This document shows, piece by piece, positions 18,114 through 26,733 of a stretch of 64,000 nt of DNA. Every line of letters begins with the position of its first letter. Position 1 is the first letter of the stretch. The stretch lies in assembly GCF_902806265.1 (NCBI RefSeq), contig NZ_CADCVZ010000054.1, positions 1 through 64,000 of the forward strand. The letters are read 5' to 3'. The notes under the pieces are model-generated. The model was not told the origin of the DNA, did no database searches, and was given only the letters and a program-made list of their open reading frames with translations. The DNA is from an uncultured Sphingomonas sp. Its GTDB lineage: Bacteria > Pseudomonadota > Alphaproteobacteria > Sphingomonadales > Sphingomonadaceae. Both the position numbers and the translations under genes were made by a program.

Positions 18114-19115
18114 ATGCCCCGTCTGGGTTCCTGGATCGAGCCTTTTCCCCAAGGCATCTACGTGCGCCCCGCCGACGCCTGGGTCGACCCGTCGCAGCCC
18201 ACCCAACGCGCGCTGGTCACCCACGGCCATGCCGATCATGCCCGCGGAGGGCATGGCACGGTATGGGCCACGCCCGACACGCTTGCGATCATGGGCACGC
18301 GCTACGGGACACAGAACGGCTGCCCGGTCGAATACGGCCAGAGCGTCACGGTCGGCGAGGTGGAGGTCAGCTTCGTGCCGGCGGGCCATGTGCTTGGGTC
18401 GGCGCAGATCATTCTCGATTGGGGCGGCGAGCGGGTGGTGGTCTCGGGCGACTACAAGCGCCGCGAGGACCCGACCTGCGAGCCGTTCCTGCCGGTGCCG
18501 TGCGACATCTTCATCACCGAGGCGACCTTCGGCCTGCCGGTGTTCCGTCATCCGGAGGTCGGCGGCGAGGTCGACCGGCTGCTGGGCCGGCTGGCCGACA
18601 ATCCGGAGCGCTGCGTGCTGGTCGGGGCCTATGCGCTGGGCAAGGCGCAGCGGGTGATCGCGGAAACCCGGCGTCACGGACATGAGGAGCCGATCTACTA
18701 TCATGGCGCGCTCGAGCGGTTGTGCCGGCTGTACGAGGAGCTCGGCATCCGGCTGGGCGAGCTCAGGCCCGCGACCGGCGCGAGCAAGGCGGAGCTGGCC
18801 GGCAAGATCGTGATGTGTCCGCCGAGCGCGCTCAACGACCGCTGGTCGCGGCGGCTGCCCGAGCCGATCACCGCCATGGCCTCGGGCTGGATGCGCATCC
18901 GCCAGCGCGCTCGGCAGAAGAATGTCGAACTCCCGCTGATCATCTCCGACCACGCTGACTGGGACGAACTCACCGCCACAATCCGCGAAGTCGCGCCCAA
19001 AGAGGTCTGGATCACCCACGGTCGCGAGGACGCGCTGATGCACTGGTGCCAGCTCCACCAGATCAAGGCGCGCGAACTGAACCTGGTCGGATACGAGGAT
19101 GACGACGACGATTGA
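18114..19115 (+). CDS. Ligase-associated MBL-fold DNA exonuclease
   Basis: 333 residues. Metallo-beta-lactamase/beta-CASP-like fold with THGHADHARGG (metal ligands), PAGHVLGSAQ, VVSGDYKRRED and the late ISDHADWDEL motif, as in SNM1/Pso2-like and CPSF-type nucleases. It belongs to the exonuclease partner of PdeM and the Lhr-type helicase. The C-terminus is an acidic run (YEDDDDD). Divergent from the helicase operon, sharing a 56-bp promoter region. The next gene begins 17 bases before its stop, inside the acidic tail. Confidence 0.88.
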   Translation: MPRLGSWIEPFPQGIYVRPADAWVDPSQPTQRALVTHGHADHARGGHGTVWATPDTLAIMGTRYGTQNGCPVEYGQSVTVGEVEVSFVPAGHVLGSAQIILDWGGERVVVSGDYKRREDPTCEPFLPVPCDIFITEATFGLPVFRHPEVGGEVDRLLGRLADNPERCVLVGAYALGKAQRVIAETRRHGHEEPIYYHGALERLCRLYEELGIRLGELRPATGASKAELAGKIVMCPPSALNDRWSRRLPEPITAMASGWMRIRQRARQKNVELPLIISDHADWDELTATIREVAPKEVWITHGREDALMHWCQLHQIKARELNLVGYEDDDDD

Positions 19116-19848
19116 CGAGGTGCCCGTCCAGGTGCGGATCGGCACCGCCGGCTGGTCGATTGGGGCTGAAGCGAGCCCGTCCTTTCCGGGCAGCGGCAGC
19201 AACCTCGAACGCTATGCCGGAGTCTTGCCCGCGGCGGAGATCAACAGCTCCTTCCACCGATCGCATCGCCCCGCCAGCTGGGCGCGTTGGCGGGACAGCG
19301 TGCCTCAGGGTTTCCGGTTTTCGGTCAAGATGCCCAAGACCATCTCGCACGAGCGGAAGCTGGTGGATTGCACTGAGCTCGTCAGCGACTTCCTTGCGCA
19401 GGTCGAAACGCTTGGCGACAAGCTCGCGATTCTGCTGCTCCAGCTGCCGCCCAAGCTCGCCTTCGACCGGGACGTCGCCGGCAATTTCCTCCGGAACCTT
19501 CGACGTAGGACGACGGTGACCGTAGCGGCCGAGCCGCGTCACGCCAGTTGGTTCGAGAAGGAGCCCGACGGGCTGCTGAACGACCTGGGAGTTGCGAGGG
19601 TCGCTGCCGATCCGGCAATTCGCCCCGAGGCCGCCGTTCCGGCCGGCTGGCGAGGGCTGGAGTATTGGCGGCTTCACGGATCACCGATCAAGTACCGGTC
19701 AAGTTATAGCGACCGCCTTCAAGCCTACGCCGAGGAGCTGAGGCGCGCTGAAGGAAGGGCCGTCGAGCGGTGGTGCATTTTCGACAACACGGCATCGTCA
19801 GCTGCCATCTCCGACGCACTCCGGCTGCATGCAATGCTGGAGCGGTGA
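19099..19848 (+). CDS. DUF72 domain-containing protein
   Basis: 249 residues of the DUF72 (YecE-like, TIM-barrel) family: N-terminal RIGTAGWSI, INSSFHR, KMPKTISHERKL and a YWRLHGSPIKY segment near residue 195. The family resembles endonuclease IV in fold, but no activity is established that I can name. The ATG at 19099 lies inside the acidic tail codons of the exonuclease gene (17-bp overlap), which indicates translational coupling. In related clusters I would expect an ATP-dependent DNA ligase at this position; instead this gene is here. Confidence 0.88.
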   Translation: MTTTIDEVPVQVRIGTAGWSIGAEASPSFPGSGSNLERYAGVLPAAEINSSFHRSHRPASWARWRDSVPQGFRFSVKMPKTISHERKLVDCTELVSDFLAQVETLGDKLAILLLQLPPKLAFDRDVAGNFLRNLRRRTTVTVAAEPRHASWFEKEPDGLLNDLGVARVAADPAIRPEAAVPAGWRGLEYWRLHGSPIKYRSSYSDRLQAYAEELRRAEGRAVERWCIFDNTASSAAISDALRLHAMLER

Positions 19849-19916
19849 GGCCGTGAGCCAGTGGCGCTGGTAGCAGACACCAGGCGCGGTCGAGGACCGT
19901 CCGGGTTCCGGGCCAC

Positions 19917-21584
19917 CTACGCGGAGACTCTCTTGGACTTGGGCTTGGCCCCGCGCTGGCGAGCGGGACCGGCAGCTTGCTCGACTGCACGGGGCGGTGC
20001 CGGCTCGATCACCAAGCCGTCGTCCTCGGGTGCAATCGTCGCGCGGCGGAGCGCCTTGAGGAAGCCTGGCGTCGCCCGCGGGGTGACCTCGAAGTAGCTC
20101 TCGTTTGCGGCCACCCGGATTGCGCCGATGTCGTTGCGGCCGACGTGTCCGTAGCGGCAGATCAGCGGCAGCAGCCAGCGAGGATCGGCATTGTGCCTTC
20201 GGCCGGCATTGATCCTGAACCAGGTGGAGCCTTCAAACCCTGCCCGCGGTCCGGCATCGCCGCGCTCGTCCCGATCTCCCGGCAGCAGGATGTCCTCGGG
20301 CGCGGGAAGGTCGGTGCGGAGCGATCGCACAAGCGCAGCCGCGATAGCTTCGGGCGATAGCTGCGCCATCAGCTGCTCGGCGAATTGGCGGTCTTCCTCG
20401 TCCGCTTCGATTGGCGCCGAAAGCGTCTGAAGCAGCCGACTCAGGTCCTTCTCGCGGATCTGCTCGGGGGTGGGCGGAGCGATCCACTCGGCCGTGATCC
20501 GGGCACTGCGCAGCATCGCCTCCACGTTGCGGCGGCGACGGAACGGCACGATGAGCACCGCCACCCCCTTGCGCCCGGCACGGCCGGTCCGGCCGGACCG
20601 GTGCTGCAGCGCCTCCGCGTCGCGCGGCAGCTCGACGTGGATCACCAGCGACACGGAGGGCAGGTCGATGCCGCGCGCGGCCACGTCCGTGGCCACGCAC
20701 ACCCGGGCTCGCCGGTCGCGCAAGCTCTGCAGCGCGTTGTTGCGCTCGTTCTGGCTGTGCTCGCCCGAGAGGGCTACGGCATGGAAGCCGCGCTCGGTCA
20801 GGCTGGCGTGCAGCCGCCGCACGGCTTCCCGGGTGGCGCAGAACAGAATGGCGGTCTCGGCCTCGTGCAGGCGGAGCAGGTTGACGACCACATGCTCGAT
20901 ATCGGTCGGGGAGACGGCCACGGCCTGGTAGGCGATGTCGGCATGGGCCTCGCGTTCGCCGATCGTCTCGATGCGCAGCGCGTTCCGCTGGTAGCGCCGG
21001 GCAAGCGCCACGATGGGCCGCGGCATGGTGGCAGAGAACAGCAGGGTGCGTCGGCCATCCGGCGTGGCGTCGAGGATCTCTTCCAGCTCCTCGCGAAAGC
21101 CCATGTCGAGCATCTCGTCGGCCTCGTCGAGCACCACTACGCGCAGTGCGGACAGATCAAGCGCACCTCGCTCCAGATGGTCGCGGAGGCGGCCGGGCGT
21201 CCCGACAACGATGTGGGCGCCGCCCGCCAGCGCACGCCGTTCCTTTATCGGATCCATGCCGCCGACACAGGTGACGACCTGTCCCTGGGCAGGCGCGTAC
21301 AGCCATTGCAGTTCCTTGCTGACCTGAATCGCCAACTCGCGGGTCGGCGCGATCACCAGGGCGAGCGGCTCGCGGGTCCAGGGCGCGCGCTCCCCGTCCA
21401 GCAGCTGAGCCGCCATGGCCAGGCCAAAGGCGACGGTCTTGCCCGAACCGGTCTTCGCTGAAACGATCAGATCGCGGCCGTCGGCCTCCTCGGCGATTAC
21501 GCCGGATTGAACGGACGTCAGCGTGTCATAGCCGCGTTCAGCCAGCGCTCCCGCGAGCGCCGGATTGATTTCAGGATTTTGCAT
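19917..21584 (-). CDS. DEAD-box RNA helicase with DbpA-type RNA-binding domain
   Basis: 555 residues. DEAD motifs in order: AKTGSGKT (43-50), PTRELA, TPGRL, VLDEADEML, SATMP and the motif VI RSGRTGRAG. A C-terminal domain (about residues 460-530, WFRINAGRRHNADPRW) has the DbpA/CsdA RNA-binding fold, which targets structured RNA such as 23S rRNA. Role: ribosome assembly or cold-induced RNA remodelling. A 7-bp hairpin lies directly before the start codon and no clear Shine-Dalgarno is present, hinting at translational control. Downstream of the phosphomannomutase gene on the same strand. Confidence 0.92.
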   Translation of the reverse strand: MQNPEINPALAGALAERGYDTLTSVQSGVIAEEADGRDLIVSAKTGSGKTVAFGLAMAAQLLDGERAPWTREPLALVIAPTRELAIQVSKELQWLYAPAQGQVVTCVGGMDPIKERRALAGGAHIVVGTPGRLRDHLERGALDLSALRVVVLDEADEMLDMGFREELEEILDATPDGRRTLLFSATMPRPIVALARRYQRNALRIETIGEREAHADIAYQAVAVSPTDIEHVVVNLLRLHEAETAILFCATREAVRRLHASLTERGFHAVALSGEHSQNERNNALQSLRDRRARVCVATDVAARGIDLPSVSLVIHVELPRDAEALQHRSGRTGRAGRKGVAVLIVPFRRRRNVEAMLRSARITAEWIAPPTPEQIREKDLSRLLQTLSAPIEADEEDRQFAEQLMAQLSPEAIAAALVRSLRTDLPAPEDILLPGDRDERGDAGPRAGFEGSTWFRINAGRRHNADPRWLLPLICRYGHVGRNDIGAIRVAANESYFEVTPRATPGFLKALRRATIAPEDDGLVIEPAPPRAVEQAAGPARQRGAKPKSKRVSA

Positions 21585-21587
21585 GCG

Positions 21588-21612
21588 CCGCGCCTACTCG
21601 CATTCGGCGCGG
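21588..21612 (-). promoter_or_regulatory. Start-proximal hairpin on helicase mRNA
   Basis: Perfect inverted repeat with arms CCGCGCC (mRNA 5') and GGCGCGG and an 11-nt spacer, ending 3 bases before the ATG of the DEAD-box helicase. It covers the position where a Shine-Dalgarno sequence would lie. It could be a thermo-sensitive or autoregulatory element. Chance pairing in GC-rich DNA cannot be excluded. Confidence 0.45.
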
Positions 21613-21647
21613 AGCGGTAGCTTTCCCTGTCCCGGCAGACTCCGAGC

Positions 21648-23027
21648 CTAGTGCCCGCCTTCCGTCCGCTCCACGCCGGAGGCCGCGAGTTGGCCGTCGA
21701 TCTGCTGCATCAGCCGCTGCAGCCCTGCCTCGTCCTGCGCCTCGGCGCGGGCGACCAGCACGTCCTGAGTGTTGGAGGCGCGGAGCAGCCACCAGCCGTC
21801 CTGGTCCATCACGCGGGCGCCGTCGGTTGAATCGACCTTGGCGCCGTTCTGCGACAAGCGGCCCAGCACCTCGTCGATCACCGCGAACTTGCGGCTCTCA
21901 TCGACGGGGAAGCGCAGCTCGGGCGTGACGATGCTCTGCGGCATCGCGTCCTTGAGCTCGGTCAGGCTCTTGCCCGAGGCGCTGACCGCTTCGATCAGCC
22001 GAACGGATGCATAGAGTGCGTCGTCGAAGCCGTACCAGCGGTGCTTGAAGAAGATGTGGCCGCTCATCTCGCCGGCGAGCGGGGCGTGGGTTTCCTTCAT
22101 CTTGGACTTGATCAGGCTGTGCCCGGTCTTCCACATCAGCGGCTTGCCGCCGAGCTCGGCGATGCGGTCGAACAGCTTCTGGCTGGCCTTGACGTCGGCG
22201 ATGATGGTCGCGCCAGGCTCGGCCTGCAGCACCGGGACTGCGAGGATGGAAACGATCTGGTCGCCCCAGATCACCCGGCCGCGGCTGTCGACCGCGCCGA
22301 TGCGGTCGCCGTCGCCGTCGAAGGCGATGCCGAAATCGAGGTTCTTCTCCGCCACGAGCCGCTTAAGGTCCTCAAGGTTCTTCTCGACCGTCGGATCCGG
22401 ATGGTGATTGGGGAAGCGCCCGTCCACGTCGGTGTAGAGGGTGTGGTGCTCGCCCGGCAGGCGCTTGACCAGCTTCTCGAGCGCGGGGCCCGCGGCGCCG
22501 TTGCCGGCGTCCCACCCGATGCGGAAGGCGCCGCCGGCGAAGTCCTGGACCAGCCGGTCGATATAGCGGTCCATGATGTCGACATCGGTGACTTGGCCCT
22601 GGCCCTCGCACCACTGCCCGGCCGCGGCGCGAGTCCCCAGCTTCTTGATCTCCTCGCCGAACACAGAGCGGTTCGGCAGCAGCATCTTGAAACCGTTGTA
22701 GTCGGCCGGGTTGTGGCTGCCGGTGATCTGGATGCCGCCGTCCACGTCCAGCTCCGCCACTGCATAATAGAGCATGGGCGAGGGGCCCTGACCGACGCGG
22801 ACCACGTCGATGCCGCCTTCGGTCAGGCCGCGGATCAGCGCTTCTTCCAGCCGCGGCGAGTGCTCGCGCCCGTCACGGCCGACGGCCAGGCGCTTGACGC
22901 CCTCCTCGGCGGCATGGGCGGAGAAGGTGCGGCCAAGCGCGTAGGCGTCCTGTTCGTGGAGCGTGTGGCCGACGACTCCGCGGATGTCGTATTCGCGGAG
23001 GATGGTGGGATCGAATGTGTGGGTCAT
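21648..23027 (-). CDS. Phosphomannomutase / phosphoglucomutase
   Basis: 459-residue alpha-D-phosphohexomutase. The catalytic phosphoserine is Ser104 in TGSHNP, the magnesium loop is DGDGDR (237-242), and the sugar-specificity loop GEMSGH is of the PMM/PGM (AlgC-like) type that accepts both mannose and glucose phosphates. It supplies Man-1-P or Glc-1-P for nucleotide-sugar synthesis and so for polysaccharides and LPS. Upstream is mipZ, separated by 61 bp with a small hairpin; downstream is the DEAD-box helicase. Confidence 0.94.
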   Translation of the reverse strand: MTHTFDPTILREYDIRGVVGHTLHEQDAYALGRTFSAHAAEEGVKRLAVGRDGREHSPRLEEALIRGLTEGGIDVVRVGQGPSPMLYYAVAELDVDGGIQITGSHNPADYNGFKMLLPNRSVFGEEIKKLGTRAAAGQWCEGQGQVTDVDIMDRYIDRLVQDFAGGAFRIGWDAGNGAAGPALEKLVKRLPGEHHTLYTDVDGRFPNHHPDPTVEKNLEDLKRLVAEKNLDFGIAFDGDGDRIGAVDSRGRVIWGDQIVSILAVPVLQAEPGATIIADVKASQKLFDRIAELGGKPLMWKTGHSLIKSKMKETHAPLAGEMSGHIFFKHRWYGFDDALYASVRLIEAVSASGKSLTELKDAMPQSIVTPELRFPVDESRKFAVIDEVLGRLSQNGAKVDSTDGARVMDQDGWWLLRASNTQDVLVARAEAQDEAGLQRLMQQIDGQLAASGVERTEGGH

Positions 23028-23063
23028 GCGGGTGCCCCTACGCGGAAGGGCGCGGTTTGTTCA

Positions 23064-23082
23064 ACATGCGCTTACCGCATGT
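23064..23082 (-). terminator. Hairpin between mipZ and phosphomannomutase gene
   Basis: Perfect 7-bp inverted repeat ACATGCG/CGCATGT with a 5-nt loop, 6 bases after the mipZ stop on the transcribed strand. No run of U follows, so if it terminates transcription it is weak or Rho-assisted; it may instead protect the mRNA 3' end. Confidence 0.35.
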
Positions 23083-23088
23083 GCCGCT

Positions 23089-23871
23089 TCAGGCCGCCTG
23101 CGCCTGCTCCGCTCCGGGAACGCCAAGGCCGGCGATCATCTCGCGGAGTTCCTGCCGCGCGGCGATATGGCCCATGCCGACCTCGCCGAGCTGTTTGAGG
23201 TCGAGCAGCGTCAGGCCCTTGGGGAACAGCTCGCGGTAGATAACCCGCTCACCCAGGCCCGGGATGACGCGGAAGCCCACGCGGCGGGCGAGTTCGTCCA
23301 TCGCCGCCCCGACGCGCTGCTGGTTGTGGGACTGGATGTGCTGGAGGCGATTGCGCAGGACCACCCAGTCGACGCTCTTGCCGGCGGCCTTGGCGCGCTT
23401 GGTGCGGCTGTTCCAGATCAGCTCGGCGTAGAAGCTGGGCTTGGTGATCTTGAAGTTCTCGGGGTGGACCTGGCCGATAAGGTCGAGGTCGACGAAGCTG
23501 TCGTTCATCGGGGTGACCAGCGTGTCGGCGCGGAGGATGGCGGCGCGGGCGACCGGATCGTCGCGGCCGGGCGTGTCGATGACCAGCACGTCGCATTGGG
23601 TCGCGAGGCAGTCGATCGCGGCGGCGAGCGCTTCTTCGCTGAGCGTTTCAAGCACCCCGAACGCCGGCTGCGGCAACTCGGTTTCGAGCCGGCGAATGGT
23701 CGCGGCGCGGTTCTCGAGATAGCGGGTGGTGGTGCGTTGCCGGTTGTCGAGATCGAGCACGCCGACCCGGTGACCGGAGGCGGCCAGCGCGACGGCGGTA
23801 TGGACCGCGGTGGTGGACTTGCCGGTGCCGCCCTTTTCATTGGCGAAGACGATGAAGTGCGGGTTGGTCAT
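23089..23871 (-). CDS. mipZ: Division-plane positioning ATPase MipZ
   Basis: 260-residue ParA/MinD-family ATPase. The deviant Walker A is KGGTGKST (13-20), followed by the switch region VLDLDNRQRTTTRY and Walker B DVLVIDTPGRDD. The segments NDSFVDLDLIGQVHP and VVLRNRLQHIQSHN are characteristic of MipZ rather than ParA. In Caulobacter MipZ forms a bipolar gradient from ParB-origin complexes and inhibits FtsZ, so the ring forms at midcell. MipZ is restricted to alphaproteobacteria and is one of the taxonomic markers in this window. Divergent from panC. Confidence 0.93.
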   Translation of the reverse strand: MTNPHFIVFANEKGGTGKSTTAVHTAVALAASGHRVGVLDLDNRQRTTTRYLENRAATIRRLETELPQPAFGVLETLSEEALAAAIDCLATQCDVLVIDTPGRDDPVARAAILRADTLVTPMNDSFVDLDLIGQVHPENFKITKPSFYAELIWNSRTKRAKAAGKSVDWVVLRNRLQHIQSHNQQRVGAAMDELARRVGFRVIPGLGERVIYRELFPKGLTLLDLKQLGEVGMGHIAARQELREMIAGLGVPGAEQAQAA

Positions 23872-23942
23872 GGGCCTTGATCTTTCCCCCGGCGCGAACG
23901 AAGCGCCCTGCTCGACAAGGGTTTAATGCGGGGGAGTCGGCG

Positions 23943-24770
23943 GTGCAAATCATCCGTGCGGGTGAAGATGTCACGGCTGTCCGGCGGGCGTTACGCGGCA
24001 CGCTCGCACTGGTGCCGACCATGGGTGCGCTGCACGCGGGGCACCTCCGGCTGGTACAGGAGGCCAAGCGGCAAGCGGAGCGGGTCGCAGCCACGATCTT
24101 CGTCAACCCGCTGCAGTTTGGACCGGACGAGGACCTCGGCCGCTACCCGCGGCAGGAAGCGCGCGACCTCCGGCTGCTGGAAGAGGCCGGCTGCGACCTA
24201 TTGTGGCTGCCAGGGGCGGGGGACCTCTACCCGGATGGGTTCGCCACCAGCGTGAGCGTGACCGGGATCAGCGAACGTTGGGAAGGCGAAGCTCGGCCCG
24301 GTCACTTCGCGGGCGTGGCGACGGTGGTGGCCAAGCTGCTGATCGCGGTCGCGCCGGACGTGGCGCTCTTCGGGGAGAAGGACTTCCAGCAGTTGGCGGT
24401 GATCCGGCGGATGGTCCGCGACCTTTCCCTGCCGGTAGAGATCGTCGGGGTACCGACGGTGCGGGACGAGGATGGGCTCGCCCTGTCGTCGCGCAATGCT
24501 TACCTGAGCGACGAAGAGCGAGCTCGGTCTGTGGCGCTGCCGCGAGCGCTAGCCGAGGCGGCGGAGGCGATCCGCGGTGGCCGCGCAGTTGAGGGGGCGT
24601 TGGCGGAGGGCCGGGGCAGGCTGCTGGAAGCTGGCTTTTCCGGGATCGACTATTTCGCGCTGGTCGACGCCGCGAGCTTAGAGCCGCTGACCGAAGTGCG
24701 GGCCGAGATGCGGCTGATCGTCGCGGCGGTGATCGGCCCGACCCGGCTGATCGACAATTTCCCGGTCTGA
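23943..24770 (+). CDS. panC: Pantothenate synthetase
   Basis: Joins pantoate and beta-alanine using ATP, the last step of pantothenate (vitamin B5) synthesis before CoA. 275 residues, close to the family norm. Signatures: PTMGALHAGH (nucleotide-binding HIGH-like), FVNPLQF, GEKDFQQL and the KMSKS-like loop LSSRN. GTG at 23943 is preferred over an upstream frame extension because a GGGGAG ribosome-binding site lies 7 bases before it and the protein then begins at the conserved region. The gene stands alone, with panB not in view. Confidence 0.94.
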   Translation: MQIIRAGEDVTAVRRALRGTLALVPTMGALHAGHLRLVQEAKRQAERVAATIFVNPLQFGPDEDLGRYPRQEARDLRLLEEAGCDLLWLPGAGDLYPDGFATSVSVTGISERWEGEARPGHFAGVATVVAKLLIAVAPDVALFGEKDFQQLAVIRRMVRDLSLPVEIVGVPTVRDEDGLALSSRNAYLSDEERARSVALPRALAEAAEAIRGGRAVEGALAEGRGRLLEAGFSGIDYFALVDAASLEPLTEVRAEMRLIVAAVIGPTRLIDNFPV

Positions 24771-24857
24771 GCAGCGCTCACGCCATGCTCTTTTCGCCAT
24801 TAACCAATTTGAAGAGAATCGGGCCGAATTTGCACCCCAACAACAGGGGGAAAGTTC

Positions 24858-25169
24858 ATGGCGATCAGCCAACATGCCGCGGAGTTTCTGGTCCGCAGCC
24901 GACTTGCGGATGCGGAGCGGGGGGACGTGGACGCGCTGTTCGACCTGGGCGTCACCTACTCGACTGGCGAGACCGGCGTAGCGGTTGACCTGATCGAAGC
25001 GCACAAATGGTTCAACCTCGCGGCGCTGGGCGGCAGCGCCCGCGGACAGGAATGCCGGGCAGAGATCAGTGGAGAGATGACCGCGCGGGAGATCGCGGAA
25101 GCGCAGCGCCAGGCGCGGGCGTGGCTGGCAGTGACGCACGGCACAAGCCAGCGCTACGCCGTCGCCTGA
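24858..25169 (+). CDS. Small Sel1-like repeat protein
   Basis: 103 residues starting MAISQHAAEF, preceded by a good ribosome-binding site (GGGGGAAAG). The middle (ALFDLGVTYSTGETGVAVDL, then EAHKWFNLAALGGS) matches one to two Sel1/TPR-like repeats: helix-loop-helix with the AHKWFNLAA consensus. No signal peptide is seen, so it is probably cytosolic and a protein-interaction module. Function unknown. Its end overlaps the convergent ybgC gene by 16 bp. Confidence 0.8.
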   Translation: MAISQHAAEFLVRSRLADAERGDVDALFDLGVTYSTGETGVAVDLIEAHKWFNLAALGGSARGQECRAEISGEMTAREIAEAQRQARAWLAVTHGTSQRYAVA

Positions 25170-25603
25170 CGAATTCGTTCGAACGCTTCGACCCACTCGC
25201 GCGGCTGGCGGGTGGGGCGGCCGTCCAAGGTCAGAAAGGCGGCAGTGACCCGCGCGTCAGTCAGCTGTTCCGCGCCGCGGAACACCCGCTGGTGGATAAG
25301 CACGGAGGCGGCGCGGACCTGCTCCACCGCCGAGCGGATCAGCAGGTCGTCGCCGAGCTTGGCCGGGCGCAGATAGCGGATGTTCGCCTCGGCCACCGCG
25401 TACATGCCATCACCCCGTTCCATCGCGGCCCGCTGATCCACGCCGGCCGCGCGAAGCATGTCGGAGCGGGCCCGCTCCATGAACTTCAGGTAGTTGGCGT
25501 AGTAGACGATCCCCGCGGTGTCCGTATCCTCGAAGTACACGGTGAGCGCAAAGCGATGCTCCGGCCCGACGAAGCCGCCGCGGTAGGGCTGGTCGAGGCT
25601 CAT
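25154..25603 (-). CDS. ybgC: YbgC-type acyl-CoA thioesterase
   Basis: 149-residue hotdog-fold thioesterase. The active-site segment YFEDTDTAGIVYYANYLKFM (Asp26/Asp28) is diagnostic of the YbgC group, usually associated with the Tol-Pal system and active on short-chain acyl-CoA or acyl-ACP. The start overlaps the stop of the DUF3089 gene (ATGA). It ends the leftward ruv operon. tolQ, which often follows ybgC, is absent: the next gene is convergent. Confidence 0.9.
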   Translation of the reverse strand: MSLDQPYRGGFVGPEHRFALTVYFEDTDTAGIVYYANYLKFMERARSDMLRAAGVDQRAAMERGDGMYAVAEANIRYLRPAKLGDDLLIRSAVEQVRAASVLIHQRVFRGAEQLTDARVTAAFLTLDGRPTRQPREWVEAFERIRQATA

Positions 25604-26733
25604 CAGGGGCGGGCGGCCTCTTCCACCAGCCGGACGAGGTCGCCCTGCGGCGCGTTCATGTCGGCGAGGTGCATGCCCCACCCGGGCAGGAACAGCGCCC
25701 CCAGCGGGCTGGCGATGCCGACTTCACCCCCGATCCGGTCGGTGCGCCGGTCGCGCGGGTCGGCGTTGACCCGGACCTCAAGATAGCCGCGCTGGCCTTC
25801 GTTGACGCAGCGCGCGGAGACCAGGCCTTCGGTGCGGAGATAAGGCGAGGGCGGCGGACCTTGGTTGGACCACTGGATGGGACCGCCCGGCACCGGCACG
25901 CTTGAGCGGGTGTTCCAATAGCTGTCGAGGCTTTCCCAGTTGCGGCTGCCGGGCCGTGCCGGGTTGACGCAGCCGACCGTCATGCCGGGCACCGGGGCGA
26001 AGCCGAAAGTGGCGCCCTCGGGCGGGACGTTGCGGGTGCGGTAGCTGACGTAGCTGACGATGCAGCCGGTCTCACCGGGGCGGCTGCACAGGGGCGTCGA
26101 CTTGAAGGTGCCGCCGACCAGCCGGCCCTGCGGCACCAGCACGTTGAAGCCGGGGATGATCGCCAGCCGCATCTGGCGGGCGATTGGCTTGCCCTCGATC
26201 TCCTGCTTGATGAGTTCCTGCAGCATCCAGCTGCCCTGGCTGTGGCCGACCAACACGAAGGGTCGGCCGGCATTGCGGGTCGCCAGATAGTTGCGGAAGG
26301 CGGCGCGCACGTCGCCGTAGGCAGTGCCGAAGGCCGGGCGGATGTCCGTACCCGCCGCGACTGCAGCGATCGCGGTCGTGGTCATCTGGCGGTAGACCGG
26401 GGCGAACGGTCGACAGGCGGCGGCGAAGCGGGCGAATTGGGACTGCGCGGTACCGCGCTCCTCATTCACCTGAAGGTCGCTGTTGAGCCCGCGGTCGCGC
26501 GATACGGTTGGGTAAACGTAGAAGCAGTCGAGCGGCGGATTGGCGGCGACGGTGCTGCGGCCGGTCGAGCCGTAGCCGTTGGCGTTCAGCGCCGTGGTCG
26601 CGAGCGGGGTAGAGCAGACGTCCTGGCGGCCGGGTAGGCAAAGCCAGCTGGCGGCCGTTCGGTAATCAGGTGCGGCTGCGGCGGCCGGGGCGGCTTGAGC
26701 GGCAAGCAACAGGCTCAAGGGCAGGCTCATCAT
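25603..26733 (-). CDS. DUF3089 family secreted lipase-like hydrolase
   Basis: 376 residues with an N-terminal signal peptide ([10 protein letters not shown] then an alanine-rich cleavage region). DUF3089 proteins are alpha/beta hydrolases. The nucleophile elbow is GHSQGS with Ser165, and the preceding [11 protein letters not shown] is family-typical. Several cysteines outside the active site suggest disulfides in the periplasm. Possible esterase or lipase; the substrate is unknown. Its start overlaps the ruvB stop by 4 bases and its stop overlaps the ybgC start, so it is fully embedded in the operon. Confidence 0.87.
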   Translation of the reverse strand: MMSLPLSLLLAAQAAPAAAAAPDYRTAASWLCLPGRQDVCSTPLATTALNANGYGSTGRSTVAANPPLDCFYVYPTVSRDRGLNSDLQVNEERGTAQSQFARFAAACRPFAPVYRQMTTTAIAAVAAGTDIRPAFGTAYGDVRAAFRNYLATRNAGRPFVLVGHSQGSWMLQELIKQEIEGKPIARQMRLAIIPGFNVLVPQGRLVGGTFKSTPLCSRPGETGCIVSYVSYRTRNVPPEGATFGFAPVPGMTVGCVNPARPGSRNWESLDSYWNTRSSVPVPGGPIQWSNQGPPPSPYLRTEGLVSARCVNEGQRGYLEVRVNADPRDRRTDRIGGEVGIASPLGALFLPGWGMHLADMNAPQGDLVRLVEEAARP

